Below, in pieces: positions 47,421-59,343 of a stretch of 64,000 nt of DNA. Positions within the stretch are counted from its first letter, which is position 1. The number at the start of each line of letters is the position of its first letter. A program made the position numbers and the translations under genes. Under the pieces are notes generated by a model, which saw only the letters and a list, made by a program, of their open reading frames with translations, searched no databases and was not told the DNA's origin. The stretch covers positions 6,372,001 through 6,436,000 of the forward strand of contig NW_026622997.1 in the NCBI RefSeq assembly GCF_023065955.2, written 5' to 3'. This stretch comes from Ursus arctos (taxonomy: Eukaryota; Chordata; Mammalia; Carnivora; Ursidae).

Positions 47421-47935
47421 ATATGGAAAGAGCCCAGACATCCATTGATAGATGAATGAATAAAGAAGATGTGTGATTTATATATGTATATACATATATA
47501 GAATATTATATATGTATATATACATAATGGAATATTACTCAGCTATCAAAAAGAATGAAATCTTGTTATTTGCAACAGTTTGGATGGAACTAGAGGGTAT
47601 TATACTAAATGAAATAAGTCAGTCAAAGAAAGACAAATACCACATGATTTCACTCATATGTGGAATATAAGAAACAAAGATGAACATAAGGGAAGGGAAG
47701 GAAAAATTAAAAAAGATGAAAATTGAGAAGGGAGCAAACCATAAGAGACTCTTAACTCTAGGAAACAACCTGAGGGTTGTGGAGGGGACGTGAGTGGGGG
47801 GATGGGTAACTGGGTGATGGGCATTAAGGAGGGCACATGATGTAATGAACATTGGGTATTGTATGCAACTGATGAATCACTGAATTCTACCTATGAAACT
47901 AATAAAAATAAATAAAATAAAATTCCTTTATTTAA
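47421..47935 (+). mobile_element. Carnivore L1 3' end, sense, relatively young
   Basis: 'tggaatattactcagctatc', 'gtttggatggaactagaggg', 'gactcttaactctaggaaac', 'gatgggcattaaggagggca', 'catgatgtaatgaacattgg' and tail 'aataaaaataaataaaataa'. A TA/TG-rich run at 47,480-47,526 sits where the outer L1 at 40.8 kb carries its microsatellite. Confidence 0.93.
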
Positions 47936-48029
47936 TACATTAAGGGTTTTTCTCTACCATAGGCTTTTTCTCAGAAGGAAGCCATCCATCAACACTGGCC
48001 ACCTCAAAAGACAGGCGTTAGCATATGAG

Positions 48030-48175
48030 TGGTAAATAATTACAGGAGCAGCTCATACCTGCATATTCTTGCTATTTCATGTGACCCTTACAGTTACCTG
48101 GGACTTACGTAGAACAGAAGTTCTCCTCATTTTACAGAGATCCAGTATTTGGCTATTCGAAAGTCATCAAGCTAG
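48030..48175 (-). mobile_element. MIR, antisense
   Basis: 'gtgacccttacagttacctg' and 'tcctcattttacagagatcc' followed by 'ggctattcgaaagtcatcaa' fit reverse-complement MIR. Confidence 0.6.
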
Positions 48176-48510
48176 ATGTGAGGTACCCAGCATGAAGCAA
48201 GGGAGGGTACATAATCCAGTATTCTTTCCCTAACACATGCCACCAGAAGCCTGTAAGTCACATGACTTTCACAGCCTGCCACCCCTGGGCAGTTATGCCT
48301 CATGTGCCTTCCGGCGGGAGTCCGCCCATCCCATATACTTCCTTCCTTCCCACAGTACTCACAACCCAATATGACTCAGGCTTAGCAGAAAGCAGGGGTG
48401 AGGGGCAAACACCAAGGATGTCATCATGGCATAACAAGTCACCTATAAATCAAGCTACCCGTGATCATTGTCAATTTATCAACAACTCCAAATTCACCCT
48501 TCATGAAATG
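48176..48510. other. Unassigned non-coding stretch
   Basis: Nothing recognisable. Confidence 0.4.
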
Positions 48511-49135
48511 CTTATGTGAGGCTTTAGTGAGGTGGGTCCATTAAATGTCTCCTTTGCCAGGTCACCTACTGTTACGTTTCCTCAGTGGAGGGCATTGAAG
48601 AAACATTGCAAGAAGGATCTTCCTTCCTGGTTTCAGGATGCTCTCTCGTTAGGCTCCTGCAACACACATAGTTCCTACAACACAGGTCTGGCAGCCCACC
48701 CCCCCATGGCTAAGAGCTCCCCGCCAGTCCCCATTTTGGCCGAGCACGTCTGTTGAGATGCCCCATTGTGAACAGCTTTCTCAGGCTGCTGGAGGGCAGA
48801 TTTCCAGCAAGTTCTGAGGGTTAGAGTTTCAGGAAGTTCTATATGTGTAGCTCTGCCTTTCAGGGAGCCATGTCCATGACTTTTCTAACAAGGTCTAGCC
48901 CTCAAGTCAGGGACTAGGAGCCCTTTCACAGATGTTCTATCTCAGCCCTAGGGATGGTGCCTGCTCCTTAGAAATCTGTTACGTTTTCATTGTCTAGAAT
49001 TTTTTTCACTTCTAACTAGCTCACCCTTCATGACTCCAATCCCCTGTTATAGTTAATAATTCTTTATATTAAACATTCCCTGTTCAAACTACTAAGTGGG
49101 TTCTGTCTCCTGATTGGGTCCTGGCTGACACATTG
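48511..49135 (+). mobile_element. Probable ancient LTR, sense
   Basis: The terminal part 'attaaacattccctgttcaa', 'actactaagtgggttctgtc', 'tcctgattgggtcctggctg' and 'acaca' resembles the 3' ends of old ERVL/MaLR LTRs. The upstream limit is a guess. Confidence 0.4.
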
Positions 49136-49149
49136 GCTAAGCAGCTATC

Positions 49150-49650
49150 TTTTGTCCCCTGAAAAACAACATTGGCTTTCTAGATCCAGAGGAGGCAGAC
49201 CAAGCTACTTAAGAATGTGAAAATCATGCCATATTAGGATTCATCATGTAGAGTCAAGGTCAGTGGAAGGAAATATTGGTCAATGTGATTTGCTGCCTTC
49301 AAATGCCAGATGAGCTGGCTGTGAAAATGGACTTGGACTTGTTCTGTTGGACTCAGAAGTCAGATAGAGACAGTACCAACAGAGAGGGCTCTGGGAGTAG
49401 GGAGGAGAGGGGACAGATTCCAGCTCAATATAAATAAGAACCTTCTAACTGCACTAGCTGTTTAGACATGAAATGCACTGCTCCCACGAGGCCTGGAGTC
49501 TACCCTAGTACATATGCTGAACGAGGGAAGTACAGACTGGACAGTCACGTGGGGAGACGTGAAGAGGGTTTGGGGTACAACAGAGAGGATTTCCAACAGT
49601 TTCTGAGAGATTTTAACAAATAAAATGTAGAGCAGAGCATTGCAAAGAGA
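49150..49650 (+). mobile_element. Possible L3/CR1-type LINE 3' fragment
   Basis: 'agctcaatataaataagaac', 'cttctaactgcactagctgt' and a later 'agtacagactggacagtcac' follow the order of CR1/L3 3' ends. Strongly diverged. Confidence 0.4.
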
Positions 49651-50270
49651 ACAATAAGAAAAAGCTAAATAATAAAATTAGATATCTTTGACTTAAAACC
49701 TGGGTCTCCATGTCATTCTAACATAGTTGTAACTAATAAGGTCACTTTTAAAAAGTTTCTTGCCAGTTTTTAATATTTGTTATGACACATCTACCTAGAT
49801 AGATAAAGGCAACGTATCAATAATAGCACTAAAACATAGTTATGTTGAAACTCAAAATATATTAAATGATAGGAGCAAAATACAGCTTCAACTAAGGTAA
49901 AAAAGAGTATTGTCAGTATATATATATATATATATATATATTGGAGTTCTGTAATTTTAATTTTCAATTTGATCATAAAATCTCATTTGCTGTTTTTTTT
50001 ATCTTAGGTACCCAAGGGCTGTTTAACTTAGACATTTATGATGTACTAAAGTTACTGTGAGACTATTTAAATAGTCAGCATTAAGTGCACATGAATTTAT
50101 GGTTCTATAAATGTCCTCTTGAACTGTATAAGATATAGTTCTCCTGGAAAACTTGCTGAGAAATTCAAACCTAGTTTCATCATTATTTCCCAATCAGGAA
50201 GCAATACTTTTAAGTTCACTGATGTAAGTTATGAGCCTGACTATGGCATAGAAAAGGTCTGACTCATCAA
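49651..50270. other. Unassigned AT-rich stretch with a TA repeat
   Basis: A (TA)n run of about 25 bases lies at 49,917-49,941. No gene is recognised. Confidence 0.45.
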
Positions 50271-50274
50271 TCTA

Positions 50275-51530
50275 GTAATTTAACAAATATTTATTACTCG
50301 TCTTTTGCCAGGCACTCTGAATACATTGGTGAGAAAGACATATATGGCTGCCGCTCCCATAGGGTAAAGAAATCAAATTTCATTATATAAGTGGCACACG
50401 GTACTCCGAAAGTTCATGGGGTGTGGGGTAACCTGCTCCAAGGCCTGTGGGGGAAGGCATGTCAGGCAAAGCCTCATTGATGAAGGGACATTTAGGCGGA
50501 GCCCTCAAGATTGGGGGCAAGAAGCAAGCAGGTGGTGAAGGAGGTGGGTCTTTTTCTAGGGGGAAGAAACATTACATACTTGTTGTGTAAGAACATAGCG
50601 GGTTGAAGAATCTGAAAACTACCCAGACCTGCCTAATGTGAGGCCAGAGATGGGGAGGGGTCCAGGGAGGAAGACAGGAACCAGATCCCCAGGGGTCTCA
50701 CAAGCCATGGTATAGATGTGGAGCATTTTTCTTTATTTTACTTATCTTTATCCCACCCACCTTTATTCTTGATCTTAGTGCCATAATCCGCCAAAGTGTG
50801 TGTACGTGTGTACGTGTGTGTTATGCACGCACATGCAAGCATGCATGAGTGGGTATGTTTACTGGGTCTAGATGTAACAAGTATTTTTTACCATTCATCT
50901 TAGCCAAAAAAAAAAAATGTGGAAAATAGTATTATGTCATCAGTACACTGGGAAATCACTGAAGACTTTTAGTCACAATGATATGACCAGATTACATTTT
51001 AGAAGTTCTACCCTGGTTGCAGAGGAAAAAACTGACTAGTGAGGAGTAAGACTAGAAGCGGGGGGGGGGGGGGGCAACTGCATTTGAGAGAGTTATTGCT
51101 GTCATAGATCTGGGTAGTGCCAACAGAGACAGAGGGAAGTAGACAAATCTGAGAAATATTTAGGAAAGAGAAACACTAAGATTTGGTGAGAGATTAAATG
51201 TGCAAAGGGAGGTAATGGGAAGAGTGGAGTCTACCTCCCAGAATTCTAGCCTGAATAACGGCTTGTACAGTGGGGCTACTTTCCACAAAGGGAACCATGG
51301 AGAGAAAACACACTGGCCTGGGGAATGAGGCTCCCTCTGGGAAATATCAAGTTTGAAGTTTCTGCAGGACATCAACTTGGAGATGTTGAGTAACTGACTG
51401 GAGACATGGGTCTGGGGCTTAGGAGATAGGTCAGCACTAGAAATAAAGATTGATTCAGACATTTATTTAGTAGAGATTTCTTGAGCTCCTGCCATGTACC
51501 AGATGCTATACATGACATCTTAGACCTTCA
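50275..51530 (-). mobile_element. L2-like LINE region, antisense
   Basis: 'ttaacaaatatttattactc' and 'gtcttttgccaggcactctg' give the inverted L2 end. 50,940-51,030 reads 'gggaaatcactgaagacttt', 'tgatatgaccagattacatt', and 51,370-51,420 'catcaacttggagatgttga'. A TG-rich stretch (50,795-50,855) and a G15 run interrupt it. A second inverted end-like block ('ttcttgagctcctgccatgt') lies at 51,478-51,515. Confidence 0.55.
51060..51074. repeat. Homopolymer of 15 G
   Basis: Fifteen consecutive Gs on the plus strand. Length is prone to both replication slippage and sequencing error. Confidence 0.9.
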
Positions 51531-52414
51531 TCACTAAACAGACATTATCACTTAGAACTTAGAGCAATTGCCATCAGAATGAAATTGTAAGCCATGGGAG
51601 CGGACACATTTTCTGAGGGTAAGAATTTTAAATAAGATGAATGGGTTTAGAACTTCAACATCTAAGACTGAAATATAAGAAGAGTAGAGTAGTTGGCAGA
51701 ACAGACCAAACAGAGAAAAGCTAATAGTATTTTCTGCTCTAAAGGAAGAGTTGCAAAGAGGAGAATATGAGGGTCAGAGTCAATGCAAATCAAATTGAAA
51801 TGACACAGATGTATCCCTCTGGGCACTGGTGGTCGACTCTCTTAGTCCCCACATATGCTCTTAGAGTGAACAAAGGAATAGACATAAAGGCCCCATGACT
51901 TCTAGGATGCAAAACTGCTTATAAAATAGTAGTTATCGTCATCATTATAACAGTAATGTCAAAGGCCAATGCCAGGAACCACAGAAGCAAAATTTAAAGT
52001 GTCACCATCCAGAATTATCTCCATTTCAGAGATTAGAAACAGGACAAGGACTTTACCATAAATAACACATAAAAGATAGTAAAATATGGAAAAAAGAAGA
52101 AACTAAAAAATAAAGTAGATGCGTGTTTCTTGGCATTCCTAGTAAACTGTAGATACTTATTTGTTGATGTGTTTATTTATTTGCTAATCTCCATAGGAAG
52201 ATGTACAGAATGCAACTGGTGCTTTTCTGATATTTAATAACTTCACAAATTGGAGAAATTCCACTGATTGTTGGCAAGCCTCACATAATATAGGGAAGTT
52301 ATCAAAAGCTTCATGCCAGAGAGGTTACCTCCCAGAGCTCTGACTTCTGAGACGAACCACTGAAACATTGTGGACATGTAAGGTGTACTGTCATTGTAAA
52401 TGTAAAATGTAAAT
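51531..52414. other. Unassigned non-coding stretch
   Basis: A weak MIR-like antisense block is near 52,020-52,065. Otherwise nothing recognisable. Confidence 0.4.
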
Positions 52415-52690
52415 GTGAAATGTGCTGTCATTGAGAAATGGCAACAAAATACTACGGGGGGAGCCTGGATTGCATCCTAGAACCAAAAGGAGAAAGGACA
52501 TTAATAGAAAAACAACAAAGTCTGCACTTGAGCTAACAGTATTAGATTTGATGTTAAGTCCCTGGTTTTGACCCACACGTGGGGGTGCCAGATGTTAACA
52601 TTAGGGGAAGCTGAATGAAGGGTATACAGGAATGCTCTTTTCTTTTTTTCTGTAATTTTACTCTAAGTCTAAAATATTTCAAAATAAGCA
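52415..52690 (+). mobile_element. Old L1 3' end, sense
   Basis: 'gccagatgttaacattaggg', 'gaagctgaatgaagggtata' and 'ctaagtctaaaatatttcaa' match an old L1 3' terminus. Confidence 0.6.
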
Positions 52691-55150
52691 ACTTCTGCTC
52701 TAATTCAAACAAATATTGAAAACCACTCAGTAAAACCCTAATTACGTGAGACTCCCTTTGAATCCTCAAAGCAGGTTTTGGAGTCTGAGTGTCTTGTAAT
52801 TGTTGTCTAATAGCTTTTCTTTGTTTTAGTTCTTGTGATAAGCTTAGGTGAGAATAACTTCACACCTATGACATCAGCGTTGAAGTCTTTGAAATATTTT
52901 GACACTTTTATTGACCTTGTTTCTTCAAGTTTTTCTGCATCAAAGCATAACAAATCCCCTCATTTAGACCCACCACTCTGGAAAACAACTGGACTCCACA
53001 CAGAAGCTTGTAACAGCAAGCAAAAGAGCTTCACTTGCTCCTGAAAAATGGAAATCTATCTTTTTTATTTTATTATTTTAAATGTAATGCCTATTAATCC
53101 AATAAAATATTTTTGTATGCTTATTTTTTAATATCTTTATCAACTATTCTCTGCATTTAACCACTTTCTTTCTTTCAACTTTCAAATGGTCCAGTTGAGT
53201 GTATAAACCATCTCAACTCACAAAGCATGCAGAGACCCACACCCATGTAACACCCATCCCCATGTGCGACTAATTCGCTTGGCAAAAACATGTTATTGAA
53301 ACAATGCACGGTGTGCAAAACACTGGATTATCTCTTATTGTGGTGATATCTTAAACAATGAAATCTGATGATATCATCAGGAAACACTTGCTCTTCTGTC
53401 CCAATTCACTCTATTTTAAATGCACTAAGTGTGATAAGTGGAGGAGTTTGCCAAAATCAGCAAAGTCAGCTTACAAAAAAAAAGAAAAAAAAAAAGCCTG
53501 GATATTTGGCTCTGAAAATCTTTTCTGGCTAGATCCTTCCATCTCTTTCCCAACTCAGAACTTGAATGATAACCACAGAGGATCTGTGTGAAACCTGATG
53601 TCTGGGGATTCTAGGAGCAGCAGCGGAGTCCCTCCGCAGCAGGCAGGCCCTTTCATCTCATCTCTCTTCATGTAAATGCAGTTGGTCAGTGCATAAGGCA
53701 CTTCAACATCTCATTTAGATACTGAAAGATGAATTCCACAGGAAAAAGCATTATTCAGAGTGGCTTTGATTTAACAAGAATGATTTCATTAAACAAGCAC
53801 CGACCCATACATCTAAAGGGAAATTTGCCCAAAGAACCCACCAGTGAAGGACTGTTCCATTCAAAACACTAACGAAGTAAAAGAGAGGACGGTGTCTCCT
53901 GGGACTACGCGTGCTCGGAACCCTATAGCACGGCTGCTGGGAGACCACGCCTCCCCTCTGAATCCGCGTTAGTGCGGACGCATGTGGCATTGATGGATCA
54001 GCATGTCGAAGCCAGAAACGAAGACCGCCTCCATGGAGGATATCAACTGACCTGTAAACTATAACATGTGGTTTTCTTTACAAGGCTTTCCGCTGCTGAA
54101 TTCTCAGTTTTCTACTTAGCAGAAAGCGTCCATGCTGCATATTTTCCAGGGCGCACAGGGTGGGCTAATTCTGCCCATTCACCAAAAACACGGAGTTTAT
54201 TTCTCACTGAGACCAAGAAGAGAGAAGCGTTCTCAGCAAGACCATCGTTAACAGCATGGCATCCCTCCATGTACAGGTAAAGTACTTCAGGATCGTAGGG
54301 GAAAAGCCTCAATGGAGAAAGTGTTAGCGACTGAAAGATGGAATTGTGTTTAAGCATGTTATGGAGAAGCTATTAAAGCCAGTAATTCATATTTGAGTTC
54401 CTGAAAGAATTTAGTTCTGCTAGCTCTATAAAGACAGTCCCTTTAGAATACAAATGTGTTGCATTTGTTAAAAATAATATCAACTAATTACACTATCAGA
54501 AATGGAAAAATAGGGCCCTAACTTCATCATATCCCCTCCCAGACCCCCAGCCTCACTAGGTGTGGAAGAGCCATGTTACCTGCTCCTTTGGATCAGACTT
54601 GGGGCACAAGAGAGCCCAAAAGGTCCTGGGCAGTGCTGGGACAGCAGGGGGCGATGTTAGCACGCGCTGGTGAACTCCCCCAGCCACCTGCAGGCTGCTA
54701 AGGGAGATATCCGATCCTCAGCCCCCAGCACCTGGAAATGAGCAGATAGAACAAGTAGAACAGAAAGCGGGCACAGATAGTGTCCTCAAATGGCAGGGGA
54801 GTTTCCCTCCTGTCCAGACACCAAGCAGGGAACAAATGAGGACAAATTCTATTTCCCCTGATCAGTTTGCTTTCGCTCTGATTAAACAAAGAAGAAAGAA
54901 GTCACAGTTATCTAGGACAGACGCAGGTCACTCAGCAGTCCAAGGTCATACATAGATATTATCAGAGTGGTCAGTAACATGAGATTTAGGGACAAAGGAG
55001 GACATTGGCTCCACCCCATGCATCTGTTCCCTTGCCTGCCAGAATCACAGCTTTTTCTCTCTACTTTTTCTTTCTTTCTTTTTTTTTAAGGGATCTGGAA
55101 TTCTGGTCTTCCAGATATCGTCTGTTTTAATTAAATGTCTCCCTCAGCCC
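52691..55150. other. Unassigned stretch with a CpG-rich patch
   Basis: 2.46 kb without a confident gene or repeat, the longest such run in the window. CpG pairs cluster at 53,875-54,035, about 14 in 160 bases, against near absence in the flanks. Short frames at 53,751-53,990 (-), 54,068-54,280 (+) and 54,112-54,357 (-) have no recognisable product. Confidence 0.5.
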
Positions 55151-55169
55151 CTACCAGCTAAAATTATAT

Positions 55170-55990
55170 TTAACGGGAATGGACACAAGTGCCTTAATGC
55201 TTGAGGAAGGTCCCATCCATGACTCCTGTGTCTTGCACGCCTCATCGAATCCATCAGCAAAACTTGTCAGTTCTGCCTTCAGAGCATCCAAAGGCAGCCG
55301 CCCCGCAGGGCCACTGCTACTGCCCCGGTGCACCACCGCCGCGTCCTCTCTTCTGAACTGCTGCGAAAGCTTCCTCGTTGGTCTCCCTGGATCCTTTCTT
55401 GCCCGCTTCAGTCTAATCCACGCAGCAGTCACAGTGATCCTGTTCAAATGCGTGCCAGATCATGTCACCCCGCTGCTCAAAACTCACTAATGACTTCTCA
55501 TATTACTCTGAGTAAAAGCCAAACAAAGTCTTACGAGGCTCAATATAATCCAATCTTGTTGTCTCTCTGACCACCCCCCTTTTGCTCAGTCCACCCCAGC
55601 CATTCTATCCTTGTTGCTCCTTGAACTTTCCAGGCATGGTCTCACCTCAGGACCTTTGCACTTGCTGTTCCTTCTACCTATAAGGCTCTTCCCCAATATA
55701 TTTTTATGGCTTATTCCTCACCTCTTTCAGATCTTAGTCAGGTGCCCCTACAAACCCTGCTTACACTCAGTCCCCAGCTTTATTTTACTTCATAGCATTT
55801 GTCACTATCTAACATGCTACATATTTTATTTAACTAACTTGTTTACTATCTGTTCCCCTCAACCAGAATGTGAGGACCCAGAAGGCAGGGATTTTTTTGT
55901 TTATTTTGTTCAGTGATGTATCTTCAGAGCCTAGAACTTGTTTACTGCACAGTTGGTGCTCTACAAATCATGGAGACATTCACTGGTGGG
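55170..55990 (+). mobile_element. L2-like LINE 3' region, sense
   Basis: 'catcgaatccatcagcaaaa', 'cagatcatgtcaccccgctg', 'ctctgagtaaaagccaaaca', 'caggacctttgcacttgctg' and 'gtgaggacccagaaggcagg' follow the order of a long L2 3' region. It is the best preserved of the L2-like copies here. Confidence 0.65.
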
Positions 55991-56080
55991 AGGAATGAAT
56001 ATTGAGCAGACCAGGCAGGCTAGAAGAGCACTAAAAGAGGAGTAAAAGATGCTAAGACACTATTTGTGCCAGGCATGCTA

Positions 56081-56271
56081 ATTTTTTAAAGACTTTATTT
56101 ATTTATTTGAGAGGGAGAGAGAGCGAGCGCAAGCAGGGCGACGGGCAGAAGGAGAGGGAGAAGCAGACTCTTCGCTGAGCAGGGAGCTCGAAGTGGGGCT
56201 CAATCCCAGGACCCTGGGATCATCACCAGAGCCAAAGACAGATACTTAGCCAACTGAGCCACCCAGGCGCC
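56081..56271 (-). mobile_element. Can-SINE, antisense
   Basis: 'aaagactttatttatttatt', GA-rich body, 'caatcccaggaccctgggat' and inverted head 'gagccacccaggcgcc'. It sits next to an older SINE at a repeatedly used site. Confidence 0.93.
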
Positions 56272-56274
56272 ACA

Positions 56275-56407
56275 CGCTATTGTGTTTTTAGGAGGCTCCA
56301 TGCCGAGGGTAGAGCCCAGTGCGGGGCTTGAACTCATGACCCTGAGATCAAGACCTGAGCTGAGATCAAGAGTCAAATGCTAATGACTGAGCCACCAAGG
56401 TGCCCCC
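56275..56407 (-). mobile_element. Older Can-SINE, antisense, partial
   Basis: 'ggaggctccatgccgagggt', 'gcggggcttgaactcatgac', 'cctgagatcaagacctgagc' and inverted head 'gagccaccaaggtgccccc'. The T-tail side is lost or displaced by the neighbouring SINE. Confidence 0.88.
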
Positions 56408-56428
56408 AGGCATGCTGTTTCTTTCTCT

Positions 56429-56525
56429 TTTTTTAATTAAATTTAATTTATTTTTTTAATTATTATGTTCAGTTGAACACTACATCAAACACTAATGATG
56501 TACTTATATGCTGGTTAACTGAGCG
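56429..56525. mobile_element. Tiny L1 3' end with an internal inversion
   Basis: A T-rich start and 'attatgttcagtt' read as antisense L1 3' end. The next bases 'gaacactacatcaaacacta' and 'atgatgtacttatatgctgg' read in the sense direction, the form found at 59,379-59,440. TSDs at 56,409-56,428 and 56,526-56,545 match 18/20. Confidence 0.8.
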
Positions 56526-56667
56526 GGCATGCTATTTCTTACTCTCTCGGTTGAGGGTGGTCAAAGGAGTCCCTGAACACAGTGTTTTCCACCCAGCAGG
56601 CTACCCATTTGAGAGTCATGGGATCACCTCAGTGGGCTGTGACCATCAATAGAAAAAAAAATTTTTG

Positions 56668-56838
56668 AGGTGCGCCTTGGTGGTACAGTTGGTTAAACCT
56701 TGGACTCGGTTTCAGCTCAGGTTGTGATCTCAGGGTCGTTGAGGTCAAGCCAGTTTTGGGGCTCTGCACTCAATGTGGAGTCTGCTTAAGATTCTCTGTG
56801 CCCCTCCCCCCAAATAAAATAAATAAAACTTTAAAAAA
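56668..56838 (+). mobile_element. Can-SINE, sense, diverged
   Basis: Head 'gtgcgccttggtggtacagt', 'ggttgtgatctcagggtcgt', tail 'aaataaaataaataaaactt'. Flanks aaaaaatttttgag and aaacattttttgag are a likely TSD. Confidence 0.92.
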
Positions 56839-57129
56839 ACATTTTTTGAGAAATAAAATTTTTTTAAGTTAGTGCAACTTACAAAAAATAACAATAAATG
56901 TTATTTTATGAACTTTAAGTTTCCAATGCTGTGTGCTAGATTATTGCAATGTAAAATGTATTGTTCATCATAACACAGTCAGATAAATTTGAAAACCTTG
57001 TTACACGTAACACCCTTTAAGGGGCTAAAATAATCCTGTTTTATCAGTTACACAGAGAAAGAAATAAACAATTAACAAAAAAATTAAGGAGAAAATCAAA
57101 TCCACTACAGCCTTTCTCAAGCTCCCATC

Positions 57130-58645
57130 GTATGCATGTTGGTGTGCTTACGAGTCCAACATTTTTCTGAGGCTCTATTCATTTTCTCTACTCTTTTTCT
57201 CTGTGTTCTTCAGGTTGCATAATTTCTATCAGTCTTCAGACTTTGCTGGTTCTTTCTTCTATCAACGCAGATCTACTCTTGAACCTCTCTAGTGAACTTT
57301 CATTTTTCTTTTTGTGCTTTTCAACTCCAGAATTCCCACCTGAGTCTTTTTTGTAATCTCTCTCTCTTTAGCGATATTCTCTGTTTATGAGTCATTTAAT
57401 CATACCCTCCTTTAATTCTTTAAATATGGTTTCCTTAGTTCTTCGAACATATTTATAATCCCTGCTTTGAAGTCTTTACCTACCCAGTCCAACATTTGGG
57501 CCTCATTCAAGGAACTTCTATTGCTTTTTTTTTTTTTTTCCTATGTATTGATCACACTTTCATGTTGCTTTGGGTAGCTCAGAATTTTTTGTTGAAAATT
57601 GGACATTTAGATAGTATATTGTAGTACCTCTGGGTACTGATCCCCCACTTGGGGGCTTGATTTTCTCCTTAAATTTTTTTGTTAATTGTTTATTTAGCTG
57701 GGCTAAATCTGTGAAATCTATTTCTCTTGCAGGATGCAGACTCTGATGTCCCTCCTCAGATATTTTTCTTTGCTTATGTCTTTTAGGTTGACTTCCTAGT
57801 GGTCGCCTGGGTCTGTCTAAACCACTTATTGGTCAAAAGTTGTGCTTAAGGCCCTTAGCCACTTAGAATTTTATCCTTTTACCATTCGTTCTGGACGTGG
57901 TTTGGGAATAAATGTGATTATATTTTTGCATCTGGCTTCCTAGAAGTCACTCCCTTTGCTTAGCCAGGGTCTGGTCAGATGTTGTGCCTAAGTCCCTTGC
58001 TAATGGGTTTGTTTGTGATGTGGGGGATGTTTCCAGGTTTGTCCCACAGCCCAGATGGACACCTCCACACTATGAGCAGGCACTGGGAGGGGCGGTGGCC
58101 CCTGGTCTTCTCAGCTTACTTCTTCCTGTATGGAAGCTCCACTCCTCACAGAAGCTGGAGTAGGCCAGTGTTCTTGCCTGTTACACCTGGATACTACCCT
58201 TACCCTACAAGCAGGGGCTGTGTAGGGAAGGGAACCCAGTCCTTCAGCCATGCCCACTTGGAGTAGCATGTGTACAACCCAGGCTAAAGGGAATGAGAAA
58301 TGCAGATGGCCTGTCCCTGCTGGGTTGAACTGGGGATAGTGAACTTCCATTCTCTTTGCTTCACCTGCCATCACACAGTAGAGCTGACATCACACAGAGC
58401 TAGGGTTGGGGGTGAAGGGAGAAAGCCATGGTTCAAATGCCACAGAATCTTGTTACTCTTGTCAAAATTTAAGAGATCTTCTCAAATGATTCTTCCTTTG
58501 CTCTGTGCCCTTCAGACAATAACTAGAGGCCTTAAATGGTTATTGGGTTGTGTTTTATTTTTTTAAATAAGTTTCACCAGTTAAATGGTTGCGGAGGACA
58601 GAGTTTTCCTAGTTCCTCACACTGCCATTCTGGATGTCCTGTCTC
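57130..58645 (-). mobile_element. Old L1 5' part (5' UTR and ORF1 region), antisense
   Basis: Blocks 'gaacctctctagtgaacttt', 'caactccagaattcccacct', 'atggtttccttagttcttcg', 'gtccaacatttgggcctcat' and 'gttgaaaattggacatttag' read as reverse-complement old L1. The distal end 'gttcctcacactgccattct' near 58,612 is the inverted form of the L1 5' start. The 3' two thirds are missing. Confidence 0.65.
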
Positions 58646-58899
58646 TGGACCCTTTGTGTAATCCACACCAAGAACTTCACCAAGGAAGGCACCTTTGTGA
58701 AATTCAAAGCCTCATGTGCATGGGGTCATCCTGCTACCTTTCAGCTGGTACCCAGGGATGGGGTCCCGGCAATCTAAAATCTCTCAGGCCTGACTCAAAA
58801 AAAGCCAGTGGAGAATAAGGAGGAATGTAGGTGCAGAGCTCTTACTGGAGTGGTGAGGATAATTCAGGTCAAGACAAGAAATATTTACTGATAGAGTTC

Positions 58900-59028
58900 T
58901 TACATTTCAGTTCCCATGAACTATTTTTTACTATCCACCAGAAGGTGAGGGCCAAGAGGGCAGGGATTTTTCTTTATCTTATCCAGGGCTATATCCCCAC
59001 ACCCTAAAACAGTGCCTGTTACACCCAT
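58900..59028 (+). mobile_element. L2 3' end, sense
   Basis: 'ccagaaggtgagggccaaga', 'gggcagggatttttctttat', and 'tatatccccacaccctaaaa' then 'cagtgcctgtta' match the L2 terminus. Confidence 0.65.
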
Positions 59029-59041
59029 TGCAAGATTCCTA

Positions 59042-59243
59042 TTTATTTTTTAAGATTTTATTTATTTGTTTGACAGAGAAAGACACAGTCAGTGAGAGAG
59101 GGAACACAAGCAGGGGGAGTGGGAGAGGAAGAAGCAGGCTCCCAGCGGAGGAGGGAGCCCGATGTGGGGCTCGATCCCAGCAAGCTGGGATCACGCCCTG
59201 GGCGGAAGGCAGACGCTTAACGACTGAACCACCTGGGCGTCCC
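59042..59243 (-). mobile_element. Can-SINE, antisense
   Basis: 'agattttatttatttgtttg', 'gaacacaagcagggggagtg', 'cgatcccagcaagctgggat', inverted head 'gaaccacctgggcgtccc'. TSDs gcaagattcct (59,030-59,040) and gcaagatacct (59,244-59,254) match 10/11. Confidence 0.96.
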
Positions 59244-59343
59244 GCAAGATACCTACTGGCTGGATGCAGTTTATGGCCACCAACCAGCTGTGTTTGGGAA
59301 AAGATGGTGATAAGGCCAGTATTCTTCAAAAGTATCTTGAACT

